Shown here: positions 21,213-30,605 of the stretch, piece after piece | How the letters are laid out: every line of letters begins with the position of its first letter | How positions within the stretch are numbered: position 1 is the first letter of the stretch | From: Toxorhynchites rutilus septentrionalis | Taxonomy: Eukaryota; Arthropoda; Insecta; Diptera; Culicidae | Direction of reading: 5' to 3' | Assembly (NCBI RefSeq): GCF_029784135.1 | Contig: NC_073746.1 | Location: 61,044,097 to 61,108,096 of the forward strand | Length of the DNA: 64,000 nt | Program-made: the position numbers and the translations under genes | Notes under the pieces: model-generated | Database searches by the model: none | What the model was told of the DNA's origin: nothing | The model's input: only the letters and a program-made list of their open reading frames with translations

Positions 21213-21689
21213 ATGTCACCGCCTTATAAGAACGCGATCATAGAACTGTTCCCAGATTGTAAGATCCTAACAGAAAAAACTATTCGTTATGCCCAAATAT
21301 CTGGACATAACGGGGAAGCTAGAATATTTTTTAAACCTATTCAGAAACTACCATATGTACTAGAAAAACCAAACATAAATGAAAATTTGAATACAACTAT
21401 CTCGAGTAGAAATCCATATGAAAAGGTAGATATAAAGGATACAGTAATACCTGAAGACGATTTTATAAAAAAGAAACACGTATATACATTTGGAGGTACC
21501 ATAACTGTTATTTCAATGATTATAATAGTAGGAATTTACGTATACATAAAATTAAAGAGAAGAAGTAATAGACAAAATAATAGAAGAAATGATGATCCGC
21601 CTTCGTTATTAGACATGATACGGCTAAATAGAGTTCAGGAAGAATCAAGAAATATTCCTATTATTTTAAACCGTGATAGTTGTCTATAA
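21213..21689 (+). pseudogene. C-terminal part of the env-like protein with transmembrane anchor
   Basis: 158 codons from the first Met, but the frame is open upstream of it and abuts the end of the preceding frame, so a small frameshift near 21178 separates two parts of one original protein. Residues ~93-113 are strongly hydrophobic (ITVISMIIIVGIYVYI) and are followed by KLKRR, a typical transmembrane anchor with a basic cytoplasmic flank. The tail of ~40 residues is polar. It ends 38 bp before the 3' LTR. Assignment to an envelope-like glycoprotein is by position and architecture only. Confidence 0.7.
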
Positions 21690-21727
21690 TTGAGTAAATC
21701 TATGTAGTAGATTTACGGAGTCCGGAA

Positions 21728-22401
21728 TGTTACGGACAGCTGAGGCTTATCGCGGATCGAGTTACAGATCCATAAGATAAGCAATATTTGAGATTATATT
21801 TAGAAAAGACCTCCAAGCGAGGTATAGAAACGTTTAGAAAGGACCAATGTAAGGCAATTAAAAGATGTAAGAGCTCAAGTGTTTTGTTAGGCTAGAAAAC
21901 GCTTGTAGTTCGAAATTATTGCCGGTCATAAATTCAGAATGGACGAATATTTAAATAGCGTCCGGTAAACAATTTAATGCATGCATCATTTAGGATGCAT
22001 TTTTATTACCCTTTTCCATCCCTAGCTGCGCTCAGCCAGATACACCAGCAGGGTGTAATAAAATAAAAGGATGTTATTTAGAGCGAAGGATGGAAAGGGG
22101 AAATCCAAGAATAAGATAGGCGCACCGACGAGGTGCTATAAACTTAAGGTATTTTCTTAGGGTAGTGCAGCCGTCTCAGACTGCACGTTACCATACGCTA
22201 GAAGAAGGGACAAGGAAGGTAGATGATCTAAACGAAACCGATATGTTATCGGTTTTCAAGAGAGAGAGAGGAGATGTTCCTCGTCAATCTTAGTTTAAGG
22301 AACCATGTATATATTGTGAAACTTTTGAATAAATTTTTTAGTATTGTAACAGAACTCACGCGAAAGCGTTAAAATTTTTCTTTCAATAGAGAAATTTTTC
22401 A
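21728..22401 (+). repeat. 3' LTR of the Bel/Pao element
   Basis: 674 bp, one base longer than the 5' LTR and otherwise apparently identical by eye. The preceding sequence GGAGTCCGGAA is a weak candidate polypurine tract. Confidence 0.95.
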
Positions 22402-22406
22402 ATATT

Positions 22407-23925
22407 CGTTTATCTCCCTATCAAATGCGATAAGTATCATAACAAATCAAGTGTTTAATAAATGTTCCGATATTGATTTTTTCACAAGAAGTTCTATTTT
22501 TACAATATTCGCCATTCCGATGGCCATTTATTATTAGAAATTCTATCAAACCCTTTCGCTTACATATTCTAAACTCTTCAGTAAATAAAAAAGCTACAAA
22601 CATAGAACCGCCACTCGAAAATACATCCTTCATTTATTAGAATGTTCCTGTTTATGTTATAAAGTTCACGGAAACGTATTAATGGTTGGATGAAATGGTT
22701 TCATCCGAAGTTCACAAAAGCATCATATTTTCGGAATCAACTACAAAAGTCCAATTACACAGTGTGAGCTGCTGTTGAGAGCCAGCGGAAATTCAATTAC
22801 ACTTTTTTTTGGATCACATTCTCTAGAAAACAAAAAGTTCGAAAAGTTAAATCCACAGGTTTTTGGACAAAAATGAGAGATCAAACAAGTCGTTTTTTGC
22901 CTGTTCATATACATCGAAAAAAGTATGTAGGATGAAAAAGTTAAAGAAAGGTAATACAGAATTGGGGTTGTGCTTTTTTGTGGTTAAGAAAATACTGCTA
23001 CTCATTCCAATTCTGCATAACCCAAATTATGTTTCTGTTTTGGAGCGGAATTGATTTGGAATTCAACTCGGTATTAAAAACATCCTTATAACAACTTGTA
23101 GATTGAGTTTTCCTCAGTCTACATGTTACATGATATAGCGTGTTCATCTTAATTAAAAATCATCCATTAAAAAGACATCATTTTAGCCACTTTACAAAAA
23201 AATCAATATCGACTTGTCCAGCTCGACTGAACATCGATGTGACACGGCCGATAGTAAAATGTCACTTCCTCTTGTTTCGTTACCAACAAATTGTTTAGGG
23301 TTTCGGTACACCTACCGCCCACCCGACAGCGTTCCATTATCTGGTAGCGCCGGATGTTTCTTCCGTTGTTGAGGAAATACCTTTCCTAGAGCTCCTCGGG
23401 CACTGTTGGAATTTGTGGTTCTCTTGCATCCCTCCTCCTCCCCCCCCGGGAACACAAAGAACATGTACGCCAAATGGAACCTGAAACTCCATGGCTTTAC
23501 TTCGCTGCGGGAGATGTCGTTAATTACATTGCTTTTTTGCTACTGTTGATTTTTCAGTTTTCCTAGAGGAAAAACTCCCGTATGTTTGAATTGCTCGCAC
23601 ACAAAAAAAATACCTGCTTTCTTCTGCTTTCAGCAAACGGGGAATCGCTTTTAAATTAAGGTTAGCGGAATTTGCTAATTTTACGGGTTCGTGAGGTTGT
23701 TTCGACATCGTGAGGGAAGAAAAAACGGAAATGAAACTTTCAACTTGAGTGACGTTGACGGGAGAATTAAGCTCTGAAGCGTTCTCTTGTTGGTGTGTTT
23801 CGTTTACGTTTTAAAACAGAATGGCTTTCGAATTCGTTATTAATATGCTGCTAGACGCAATAAAGGGCCATTGCATCTAGCAAGATATTTTTTTAAATTT
23901 CGACCATTCAGTATACAAGTTAAGT
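22407..23925. other. Intergenic, nothing recognised
   Basis: No coding frame longer than ~70 codons. The stretch 23230-23520 is GC-richer and includes a C-run near 23445, which may be unannotated host sequence, but I can assign nothing to it. Confidence 0.3.
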
Positions 23926-24211
23926 ATGTGAGATCTGTGCTCCCGTGGCCGAGTGGTTAGCGTCATAACTAACATGCCGGGTGTTCGGGTTCGATTCCCG
24001 CAGGGGAATTTTTCGTCAAAGAAATTTCCTCCGACTTGCACTGTGATCACGCGTATTCTAGAGCTTGCCACTCAGAATGCATTCAAGGCGTGTTATTTGG
24101 CATAGAAATCTCAACTAAGTACTAATAAAAATGAGTAATACTACGTTGAGACGGCGAAGTTCCTCTAGGAACGTTAGTGCCATTGAAGAAGAAGAAGAAG
24201 AGATGTGAGAT
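23926..24211 (+). mobile_element. Feilai SINE, complete, with 9-bp target duplication
   Basis: SINE 23935-24202: tRNA-like head GCTCCCGTGGCCGAGTGGTT (A box) and GGGTTCGATTCCCG (B box), a tRNA-unrelated body, and a GAA-repeat 3' tail. The direct repeats ATGTGAGAT at 23926-23934 and 24203-24211 are perfect. The head, body and length fit Feilai, the abundant Aedes aegypti SINE transcribed by RNA polymerase III. Not a tRNA gene: no acceptor stem closes around it. Confidence 0.9.
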
Positions 24212-24845
24212 TCTTCGATTCATTAATAACCCCTTTAAATAAAGAATTTTGAATTTATTCCTGTTGGAAAACCAGTTTGGTCTTTTTATGCCCCCCTACA
24301 TTTTCGTTTAACAGTGAGTTCTTTAAAAATGATTTTCTCCAGAGGATTTTACTATTCGTTTATTAAACCCTAAAAACCCGGGTTCACACTAATCTTAGGG
24401 TGATGGAACCTGATGGAACACAACATCTCATTTGTTGGCCAATTCTCAACGTTTCTAGTCAATCGCTAGCTTCAAACGGTCCATTTGTAGAAATCTTAAT
24501 TTATTGTGTTGCACTAGAAGAAACATTTAAAAAAAAATCATAATTTTTTTTTGATGAAATAAATTTTTTTAAAACTTAATTAAATTGCACGTATTTTACG
24601 GTTGCAGTATCGACACCACAAACACCACTCACAATTTCCGTGGCCTGGATCACATTCATAAAAGAAAAAATATAAAATGTACTTGTAACTCACAACTGAA
24701 CAAACAAAACAAACAAAAACAGCAAAAGACTTTTTTTTTGTGTGAAATGTCACCTTTACAACAAGTCTATATTTGAAATTGTGTGATCGATATTACGCGA
24801 GATATTCATCACTAAAGACAGCTATCGAGAAAATAACGGATAACT
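24212..24845. other. Intergenic, nothing recognised
   Basis: AT-rich sequence without coding frames or clear repeats. Confidence 0.3.
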
Positions 24846-24849
24846 TTTC

Positions 24850-25300
24850 CCCCAACCTAATATGAAGCTGTCCGAAATATGATTCAGAACGGTATATAAT
24901 TCCTAGTTCTGCAAATATCGTAACAGATAGTAATCTAATGATGCGAGGTCAGGACTAAATGATGTATGTAACATCAATTTCCAACCAAACTCCATTAATT
25001 TTTGGCCATTGACCAAAAACGTGTGTGATCTGGCGTTGTCCGGGTGAAAGACGCCACCCTTACGATTGACTAATTTAAGGATGTTTTCCGATCATCGCTG
25101 CATTCAGTTCGTCCAGTGGGTGACAGTAGACTTCCGTATTAATCGTTAGATTCATTGGAAACAGCTCAAAAAATACCACTCCTTCCCATTCCCACCAAAT
25201 TAAAAGCAAAATCTTCTTTTGGGGAATATCAACTTTCAAGGATTGTGGTGGTTTATCATGGAGCATGATCGTTTTCGATTGATATAATTGTAAACAATCT
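24850..25300 (-). pseudogene. mariner transposase relic (catalytic part)
   Basis: On the minus strand 25266-25075 reads VDIPQKKILLLIWWEWEGVV, then FFELFPMNLTINTEVYCHPL, the conserved mariner KxxLLxxWWDxxGVxYYELL and NSDxYCQQLxxL region between the first and second catalytic Asp. Past a stop at ~25075, another frame gives GVFHPDNARSHT, the second Asp motif, and then a NGQKLMEFGWKL-like stretch. Frame changes and stops show an old copy; N- and C-termini are not identifiable. Confidence 0.8.
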
Positions 25301-25406
25301 AATTTGCATCGCCAGGTATTATCCGCTTCAAAAAAGGATCGAATTCATTGCGTTTGAATACCGCATTACGGACCCGATTATTAAACACGAAACTCACCAC
25401 TTTGCT

Positions 25407-26097
25407 ATGCAAATGACTGTTGCTATTTCTACATTGCGCGAAAGGGAAGTTGGAAAGTCCAGAAGGAACTTTAATATTAACTTAATGAACGCGGCATTGG
25501 TCAAAGAAGCATTAAGGGATGTTTCGTCGGATGATATTTTCATATCTTCAGATGATTTTGAAACTGACGAGGAAACTCATAAGAAACTCATGATGTTTTT
25601 CACTGCGGACTCGACTTTTCTACGACTGCATGCAACAGCACGACCTCAACGTTATGTCGTTGTACTTCGTGTTGTTCATCATTTTCGCAAGGTCTGCCCC
25701 TTTCTACAGAGACCGTTTGAGATCGACAACTTCGTACCCGGAATGGTTTTCACCGAATCATACCCCGGGTTATGTTGTTTCTCAAAAAACAGTTACTGCG
25801 ATGGTTCAAAGAATTACACAGAGGAGCATATCAAGTGTACATCACTGGTTTCCAGAATGGGATAAAGGAAAACCTGACATCTTTTTGGAAGTGGAAGTTA
25901 TCGGTGGTAGACGAAAGAACATTGGAATTCCGGATATTATAACCTATGGCAGGGATTTTCAAACTACTTTGGGCAAGAGACCCCTTTTCCAGAATGAATC
26001 GATACAATCGACCCCTAAAGCCAAATTATTTAAAAAAAATTTCATTATCACACTCATACAAGATACTTACCAATTCAAAAACTTTGCGGTCGGTTAA
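25407..26097 (+). pseudogene. Unrecognised overlapping frames, possible broken gene
   Basis: Two overlapping open frames: 25407-25865 (152 codons, with an acidic SSDDIFISSDDFETDEE stretch) and 25630-26097 (155 codons, with RRKNIGIPDII and a basic C-terminus). An AATAAA lies ~20 bp after the second stop (26116). The lengths are above what this base composition usually gives by chance, and one frame taking over from the other could reflect a frameshift. No family resemblance was recognised; it could be a decayed transposon gene or chance. Confidence 0.3.
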
Positions 26098-26384
26098 GTG
26101 GTAAACATTCTCATCAATAAAAAGACATAAAATTCAGTAAATATCAAGCGTAATTAAAAATTATACTAAACTTATAAATATGCTATACTTTTAGCTATAC
26201 TTATAAAAATAACTGGAACAGTATTTTGAATGTTTCAAATATGAACTGGTGTTAATTAATAGGAGTTGATTTTAAGACCTTGTTGACCCCAAGAATCAGT
26301 TTTCGTTTATGTCGACCCCTGGGGAACGGACATCGATCCCTAGAGATCGACCACTTTGAGAATCCCTGACCTATAGAAACCGAT

Positions 26385-27170
26385 CTTCGACTTGTGGACA
26401 GCAGACAATCGAGGTCTTTGCGGAGTATCTCAAGAGCGTTTATCAGAACTACAACCTAAGTACTGTCAACACTTTGATCATCAGGTTCGCTGACTTATTG
26501 GTGTTATCGCATCGGGTAGTGAAACGAGATCTTTTGGATCTAGACTCGGGTAAGTCAACATATTTCTCGCAATGGATCTGAAAGAATTCAAGGATGAACT
26601 TTTTGAACCCCTGACTATTCTGTTCAATTCCTCGCTATCGTTCGGTTACTTCCGCCGCCGTGGAAAATTTCTTATATTACTCTAATCCATAAGAAGGGCC
26701 CTCGCTTAGATGCCGAGAACAACCGGGAGGTTGCAATCCAGTTTGCGATGCCAACACTATTTGATCTTTACGAACGTATTATCGCCCGTGTTTCAACTAC
26801 ACAGAATGGTTTCTTGAAAGGAAAGTCAGTTGTAACGAACATATGCAAATTTTGCTCTACCATCACGGAGTATATATCCAAAGGGTATCAGATGTACTGT
26901 ATTTATACAGAAATGAGCGAGGCTTCCGATGTGGTGGGGATAAATAGCATAATACGTGACTGATTTCGCAATTCACGGAAATATGTTCGAATGGATTAGG
27001 ACGCATCTGGAGAGCAGAACACAATATGTGAAAGTGCACTACAACTCGTCTAGGTCCATTGATGTCCATTCAGGAGTTCCACATGGAAGTCATGTGGGGC
27101 CTATTCTGTTTGGCATGGTCATGAACAGACTTGTATACGATTATATACGCGGATGACGTGGACAAATAAT
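26385..27170 (+). pseudogene. Jockey-type LINE reverse transcriptase relic
   Basis: Broken frames in the right order: TIEVFAEYLKSVYQ (~26405), ELFEPLTILFNSSLSFGYF and IHKKGPRLD (~26610-26710), TTQNGFLKGKSVVTNI (~26800), ESRTQYVKVHYNSS then HSGVPHGSHVGPILF (~27010-27110), and YADDV at ~27147, the catalytic Asp pair. Frameshifts and a stop after YIRG inactivate it. Endonuclease is not visible. Younger DNA, a pogo-like MITE half, follows directly. Confidence 0.85.
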
Positions 27171-27325
27171 GTAAAAGTCATGACCAAAAAACAAAAGAGC
27201 ATGATCCTACCACTCACTGACAAATTCCGGGAAGGCTCATTGATTTACCATGGATCTCGTGTCGCGAATAATCCGCACCGCGGTTCATCCGCTCGCGAAT
27301 AATCGCGAATAAAATTTCATTTCAC
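27168..27325 (+). mobile_element. pogo-like MITE, copy 3 (partial)
   Basis: AAAAGTCATGACCAAAAAAC, then CACTCACTGACAAATTCCGG and a terminal region with several CGCGAATAATC/CGGTTCATCCGC phrases. The same order occurs at 52725-52830 in copy 2. The terminal repeat is decayed and the other half is absent. Confidence 0.7.
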
Positions 27326-27629
27326 TTCAGCATCTTTTATCGTGATATGCACCATACAACGACTAATCAACATGCTGTCTTCATCACTCATTGAAGGAGT
27401 GAACAAACAACTCCTAACAATCGAACTTAATGGCCCTTTCCAGGGCCACAAAATTATAAAAGAGTTTTATAATGTAAATTTTATATTAGGTTTACCGGAT
27501 GGCGTAACTTGACTATTATTACAGTGAATCAAATTTCCAGACATTCGTTGGAAAGCTACTGTCATTGCGCGTCTCAGTATATGTCAAAAAGTTGAAGCGT
27601 AAACAACATAGTTTTTTGCCACTTCGAAT

Positions 27630-28010
27630 ATGTCGAATTTCGTACCAACGAAAGTGCTTTTGCGAGAAGTGTTACTTTATTACTTCAATATGAAGAAAAA
27701 AGCTTCGAAAAGTCATCGCATTTTGGTGGAAGTTTATAGCGACCATGCTCCAATTGAGCGAACGTGTCAGACGTGGTTTGCACAGTTTGAAAGTGGTAAT
27801 TTTGACTTGGAAGACGTAGAACGTTCCGGATCGCCAATAAAGTTTGAAGACGAAGAATTGGAGACTTCACTCGATCAAGATCTGTCACAAACGCAACAAG
27901 AACTTGCAGATACACCTGGAGTAGCTCAGCAAACCATATCCGATCGTTTAAAAGCAATGGGAATCATCCGAAAGATGGGACATTGGGTGCCGTATGAATT
28001 GAAGCGTTTT
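27630..28010 (+). pseudogene. mariner transposase, N-terminal part
   Basis: It starts MSNFVPTKVLLREVLLYYFN and continues through SHRILVEVYSDHAPIERTCQ, TWFAQFESGNFDLEDVERSG and QQELADTPGVAQQTISDRLK to WVPYEL. This is the paired helix-turn-helix domain of mauritiana-subfamily (Mos1-like) mariner transposases, which bind the terminal repeats. The open frame runs on to 28106, but after ~28010 it reads inserted DNA, not transposase. The natural start is the ATG at 27630. Confidence 0.9.
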
Positions 28011-28121
28011 GACGTAGGACTACGTCTTTCATTTCTATACCGGGGTGTAAAATCAAAGTTTCGAAAACGAAAGCGTTACGCCGGAGACCGAGATTTTGAG
28101 TGTTAATAGCTCCTAAACAAC

Positions 28122-28250
28122 TGAACGAAATGGTATGATAAACACTTCATTCGAAAGATAAAATGTCTACGCGTTCTATACTTGTTACTTTCTGATCCAA
28201 AAACTTGTTTCAATAGTCTTAAATTTGCTTTCAAAATAGGCTATTGAAAT
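28122..28250 (+). repeat. Dispersed repeat A (copy 3)
   Basis: Best-preserved copy: CTGAACGAAATGGTATGATA, GAAAGATAAAATGTCTACGC, then GATCCAAAAACTTGTTTCAA. It lies just upstream of a TATA-type promoter within the TIR-flanked insertion, hinting that repeat A is promoter-proximal sequence of some dispersed gene family. Confidence 0.6.
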
Positions 28251-28254
28251 CACC

Positions 28255-28300
28255 AATCGGTATATAAGCGAGCGCCGCTCGGAAATCCACTCAGTTCTAA
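28255..28300 (+). promoter_or_regulatory. TATA-box promoter-like segment
   Basis: GGTATATAAGCGAGCG (TATATAAG at ~28261) is followed ~30 bp later by CACTCAGTTC, an arthropod initiator (TCAGT). A CACCAATC CCAAT box lies just upstream (28251). The spacing fits an RNA polymerase II core promoter. The transcript downstream has no recognised coding sequence. Similar promoters drive replication-dependent histone genes in mosquitoes, but no histone reading frame is visible here. Confidence 0.5.
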
Positions 28301-28539
28301 TTGAACAGCGATTGGAGCATGTTGTTGCTGTTGTGGTGAAGCTCTTCATTTATCATGAAAGCGCGGATGAACGGTGTCACCAAGAGCCTGTTTGTGCACC
28401 TTAGGCCAGAAGGGAATCCATCAGGAGGAGAGTGATGCTACAAACGGTTCCCCGGGAAGATCTCGAAGCAGCCGCTACACACACACACATACACGCACGG
28501 AATTCTTTCCATTTGGATCGAGAAAGATCCGGAAAATAA

Positions 28540-28835
28540 TCTGCCAGTTCCTCTAGGAATTTAAAAATACATTCATGTGAAAGAGTTTATTTGAATGTTT
28601 TCTATCCATGTAACACTGTGACTAAATATGTTTCAATCAAGTGCTATTAACAGATGGTTATCGAGTTAGCATTAACCACTGGTGGGCTTCCAGTATCGAG
28701 GAAAATGTGGAAATATCTAATCGTTACTGAAAATAATCTGCCAGTTCCTCTGGGAATTTAAACTTACATTAATATGAAAGAGTTTATTTTAATGTTTTCT
28801 ATCCATGTAACACTGTGACCAAATACATTAGGTTT
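28540..28835 (+). repeat. Tandem duplication of an AT-rich unit, ~195-bp period
   Basis: ATAATCTGCCAGTTCCTCT starts at ~28535 and again at ~28731; both continue with GAATTTAAA...ACATTxATxTGAAAGAGTTTATTT and CTATCCATGTAACACTGTGA. The two copies differ at several positions. No function is recognised. Confidence 0.8.
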
Positions 28836-29084
28836 TGTGATTTTTCAATCAATCGGAATCAACAGGATAGCTTCTGAAGATTATTCTTCCCCATCAATAG
28901 GATATTTCCGTATCCAATATTGGATGCATAAAACCTTGTGCCTCCAACGTAACGCTCTCGTTTTCGAAGTTCTCCAAATATTCATTCATTCAGAATGAAT
29001 TCAGATTCAACTTCATACAAATGATCTCTAAATCAACGATAGTCCTACGTCACCCTTGCGGTTATACCATAGATATAACCCACT

Positions 29085-29701
29085 TCCTGTTTTTTCACGT
29101 GCGAACAACTGTTCCAACGGCATAAAGACAGGGTTTTTTGCATCGAATCGTTACTGGCGATTGGGTCCATTACGACAATCCTAAACGTCGGCAACGTATG
29201 GATACCCCGACCATGCATCAACATCGACGACCGCGCGGAATATTCACGGCCAGAAGGTTATGCTGTCTATTTGGTGGGAACATCTGGGTGTGGTGTACTA
29301 TGAGTTGCTAAAACCGGATGAAACCATTACGGGGGATCTCTACCGACAATTGATGCGTTTGAGCAGTGAACTGAAGGCCACAATACGAGCAAAGACACGA
29401 TAAAGTTATTTTTTCAGCACGACAATGCTCGGCCACATGTCGCGAAACCGATCAAAACATACTTGGTAACACTGAAATGGGAGATCCCATCCCAACCGCC
29501 GTATACTCCAGACGTTCCCCCGTCCGATTACTACCTTTTACGATCGATGCAATATGGTCTGGTTGACCAGCACTTCTCCAATTTTGATGAAGTCAAAAAT
29601 TGGATCGATTCGTGGTTAGCCGACAAACCGGCCGATTATTTCCGTAAAGGGATCCGTGAATTGCCGAAAGATGGGATAAAGTTGTGACTAGCGATGGGCA
29701 A
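29085..29701 (+). pseudogene. mariner transposase, C-terminal catalytic part
   Basis: Frames give CEQLFQRHKDR, then HYDNPKRRQRMDTP after the first catalytic Asp region (GDW rather than GDEKW), IWWEHLGVVYYELLKPDETI, FQHDNARPHVAK-like sequence across a stop (~29402), and from 29463 PYTPDVPPSDYYLLRSMQYG with the third Asp (PSD). The segment ends GIRELPKDGIKL and a TGA at 29685-29687, then the final codons are interrupted by the MITE at TA 29702. At least three frame breaks make it non-functional. Confidence 0.85.
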
Positions 29702-30484
29702 TACACCAAGGTTTTTTTTTACGCGGGGGATACGTACCTCGTAAAAAAAACAGCGCAAAAAAAACCCCGTTATTGGAAAATCCGCGTAAAAAACGCATTA
29801 ATTCAAAAATCCGCGTTAATTGCCTAATCCGCGTAAACAAAAACCATGTCATCTAATGATAGATATCAAATGGGACTATCTTTACGTAGAACGGAAGTAA
29901 AAAGTTGAGTGTTGCTCGCTTCCGAAAACCCGTAGTTTTTTCCTGCAATTTCTTTGGTTACTGGTAGCTATAATTCGGTTTCCCTCACTAATGAGGTCAT
30001 ATGCTGTTGCTAGAAGATTCCCTAGTAATTTGAACACTCTTCTACCGATGCACGTGCAGTACCACTGTTGGACCGTCCAGAGCTAAGTAGATAGGGGAAG
30101 ACATTCACGAATCGCTGCCCGTAAAAACCCCGTCCCGTTATTGCCCGGCGAGCTCCTCGTTACCCAACACCTAAAATCCACGTAAGAATCGTGATAAGGT
30201 GCGGCATTGAGCGCTAAGCTCCGTTACCAGCACTAATAACCGTAATATCCTCTGAGGGAGCATGAGAGAAAAATGTGAGCTGAGGGGGAGATTTGATATT
30301 GCACTGGTCTTTTTTTACGCGGGTACCGCGTAAAAAAACCGCGTTGATTGGAAAATCCGCGTTAGTTGGAAAATCCGCGTTAATTGGAAAATCCGTGTAA
30401 AAAAACCGCGTTAATTGGAAAATCCGCGTAAAAAAACCTCGTAAGAAAAAACGCGCAAAAAACCGCGTAAAAAACCTGGGTGTA
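29702..30484. mobile_element. MITE with CACCCAGG termini and TTGGAAAATCCGCG arrays
   Basis: Body 29704-30482 between duplicated TA. The ends are CACCAAGGTTTTTTTTTACG and, inverted, CACCCAGGTTTTTTACGCGG. Both subterminal regions are arrays of CGCGTTAATTGGAAAATC/CGCGTAAAAAA units (at least six on the right side). The centre (29850-30300) is unique sequence without coding frames. A fragment with the same units lies at 45806-45870. TA target and subterminal arrays suggest a Tc1/mariner- or pogo-related MITE. Confidence 0.8.
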
Positions 30485-30605
30485 CTTTGAATGTTAAATT
30501 TGTAACCATTTTTGCAGTATAAAGCATTAATTTTTGAAAAATTAATAAATCCAAAATCAGTGTGAAACTATGGCTAATGTAATTCTACGTCAACTATCCG
30601 GTCGT

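Larger units (their letters stand above)
16020..22406 (+). mobile_element. Bel/Pao LTR retrotransposon, 6.38 kb, internally deleted
   Basis: 5' LTR 16025-16697 and 3' LTR 21728-22401 are nearly identical; both start TGTTACGGACAGC and end TTTTTCA (TG...CA). The 5-bp direct repeat ATATT flanks both ends (16020-16024 and 22402-22406), as for Bel/Pao insertions. Between them are a repeat-rich leader, a long frame fusing Gag-protease-partial RT to an env-like region, and a second short frame. The RT core with its catalytic Asp pair, RNase H and integrase are all missing, so the copy cannot move alone. LTR identity says it inserted recently. Confidence 0.95.
28010..29052. mobile_element. 1.04-kb insertion with TGACGTAGGACTA terminal repeats, unclassified
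   Basis: TGACGTAGGACTA (28010-28022) is matched perfectly by TAGTCCTACGTCA (29040-29052). A second inverted pair lies inside: CGAAAACGAAAGCGTTACG (28062-28080) against CGTAACGCTCTCGTTTTCG (28948-28966), one mismatch. Mariner coding sequence stops at the left repeat and resumes ~35 bp after the right one (CEQLFQRHKDR). No target duplication could be fixed. The interior holds dispersed repeat A, a TATA-type promoter and a duplicated AT-rich unit. Confidence 0.6.
27486..30602 (+). mobile_element. Mos1-like mariner carrying two nested insertions
   Basis: The left end TTAGGTTTACCGGATGGCG follows a TA; a matching inverted CAACTATCCGGT is seen at ~30591-30602, with the outermost bases lost. The transposase is split in three: N-terminal part 27630-~28010, C-terminal part ~29085-29701, and the last codons after 30483. 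The segments between are a TIR-bearing insertion (28010-29052) and a 779-bp MITE (29704-30482). Without the inserts the element would be about 1.3 kb, normal for mariner. Confidence 0.85.

Noticed and set aside
23938..24012. Possible tRNA gene (A and B boxes present)
   Set aside because: No closing acceptor stem, followed by the Feilai body and GAA tail, flanked by a target duplication; a SINE, not a tRNA.
25630..26097. Possible integrated virus gene
   Set aside because: No recognisable viral motif; kept only as an unassigned frame.
28310..28560. Possible histone gene or pseudogene after the TATA promoter
   Set aside because: Promoter style is reminiscent of histone genes, but no frame matches H1, H2A, H2B, H3 or H4.
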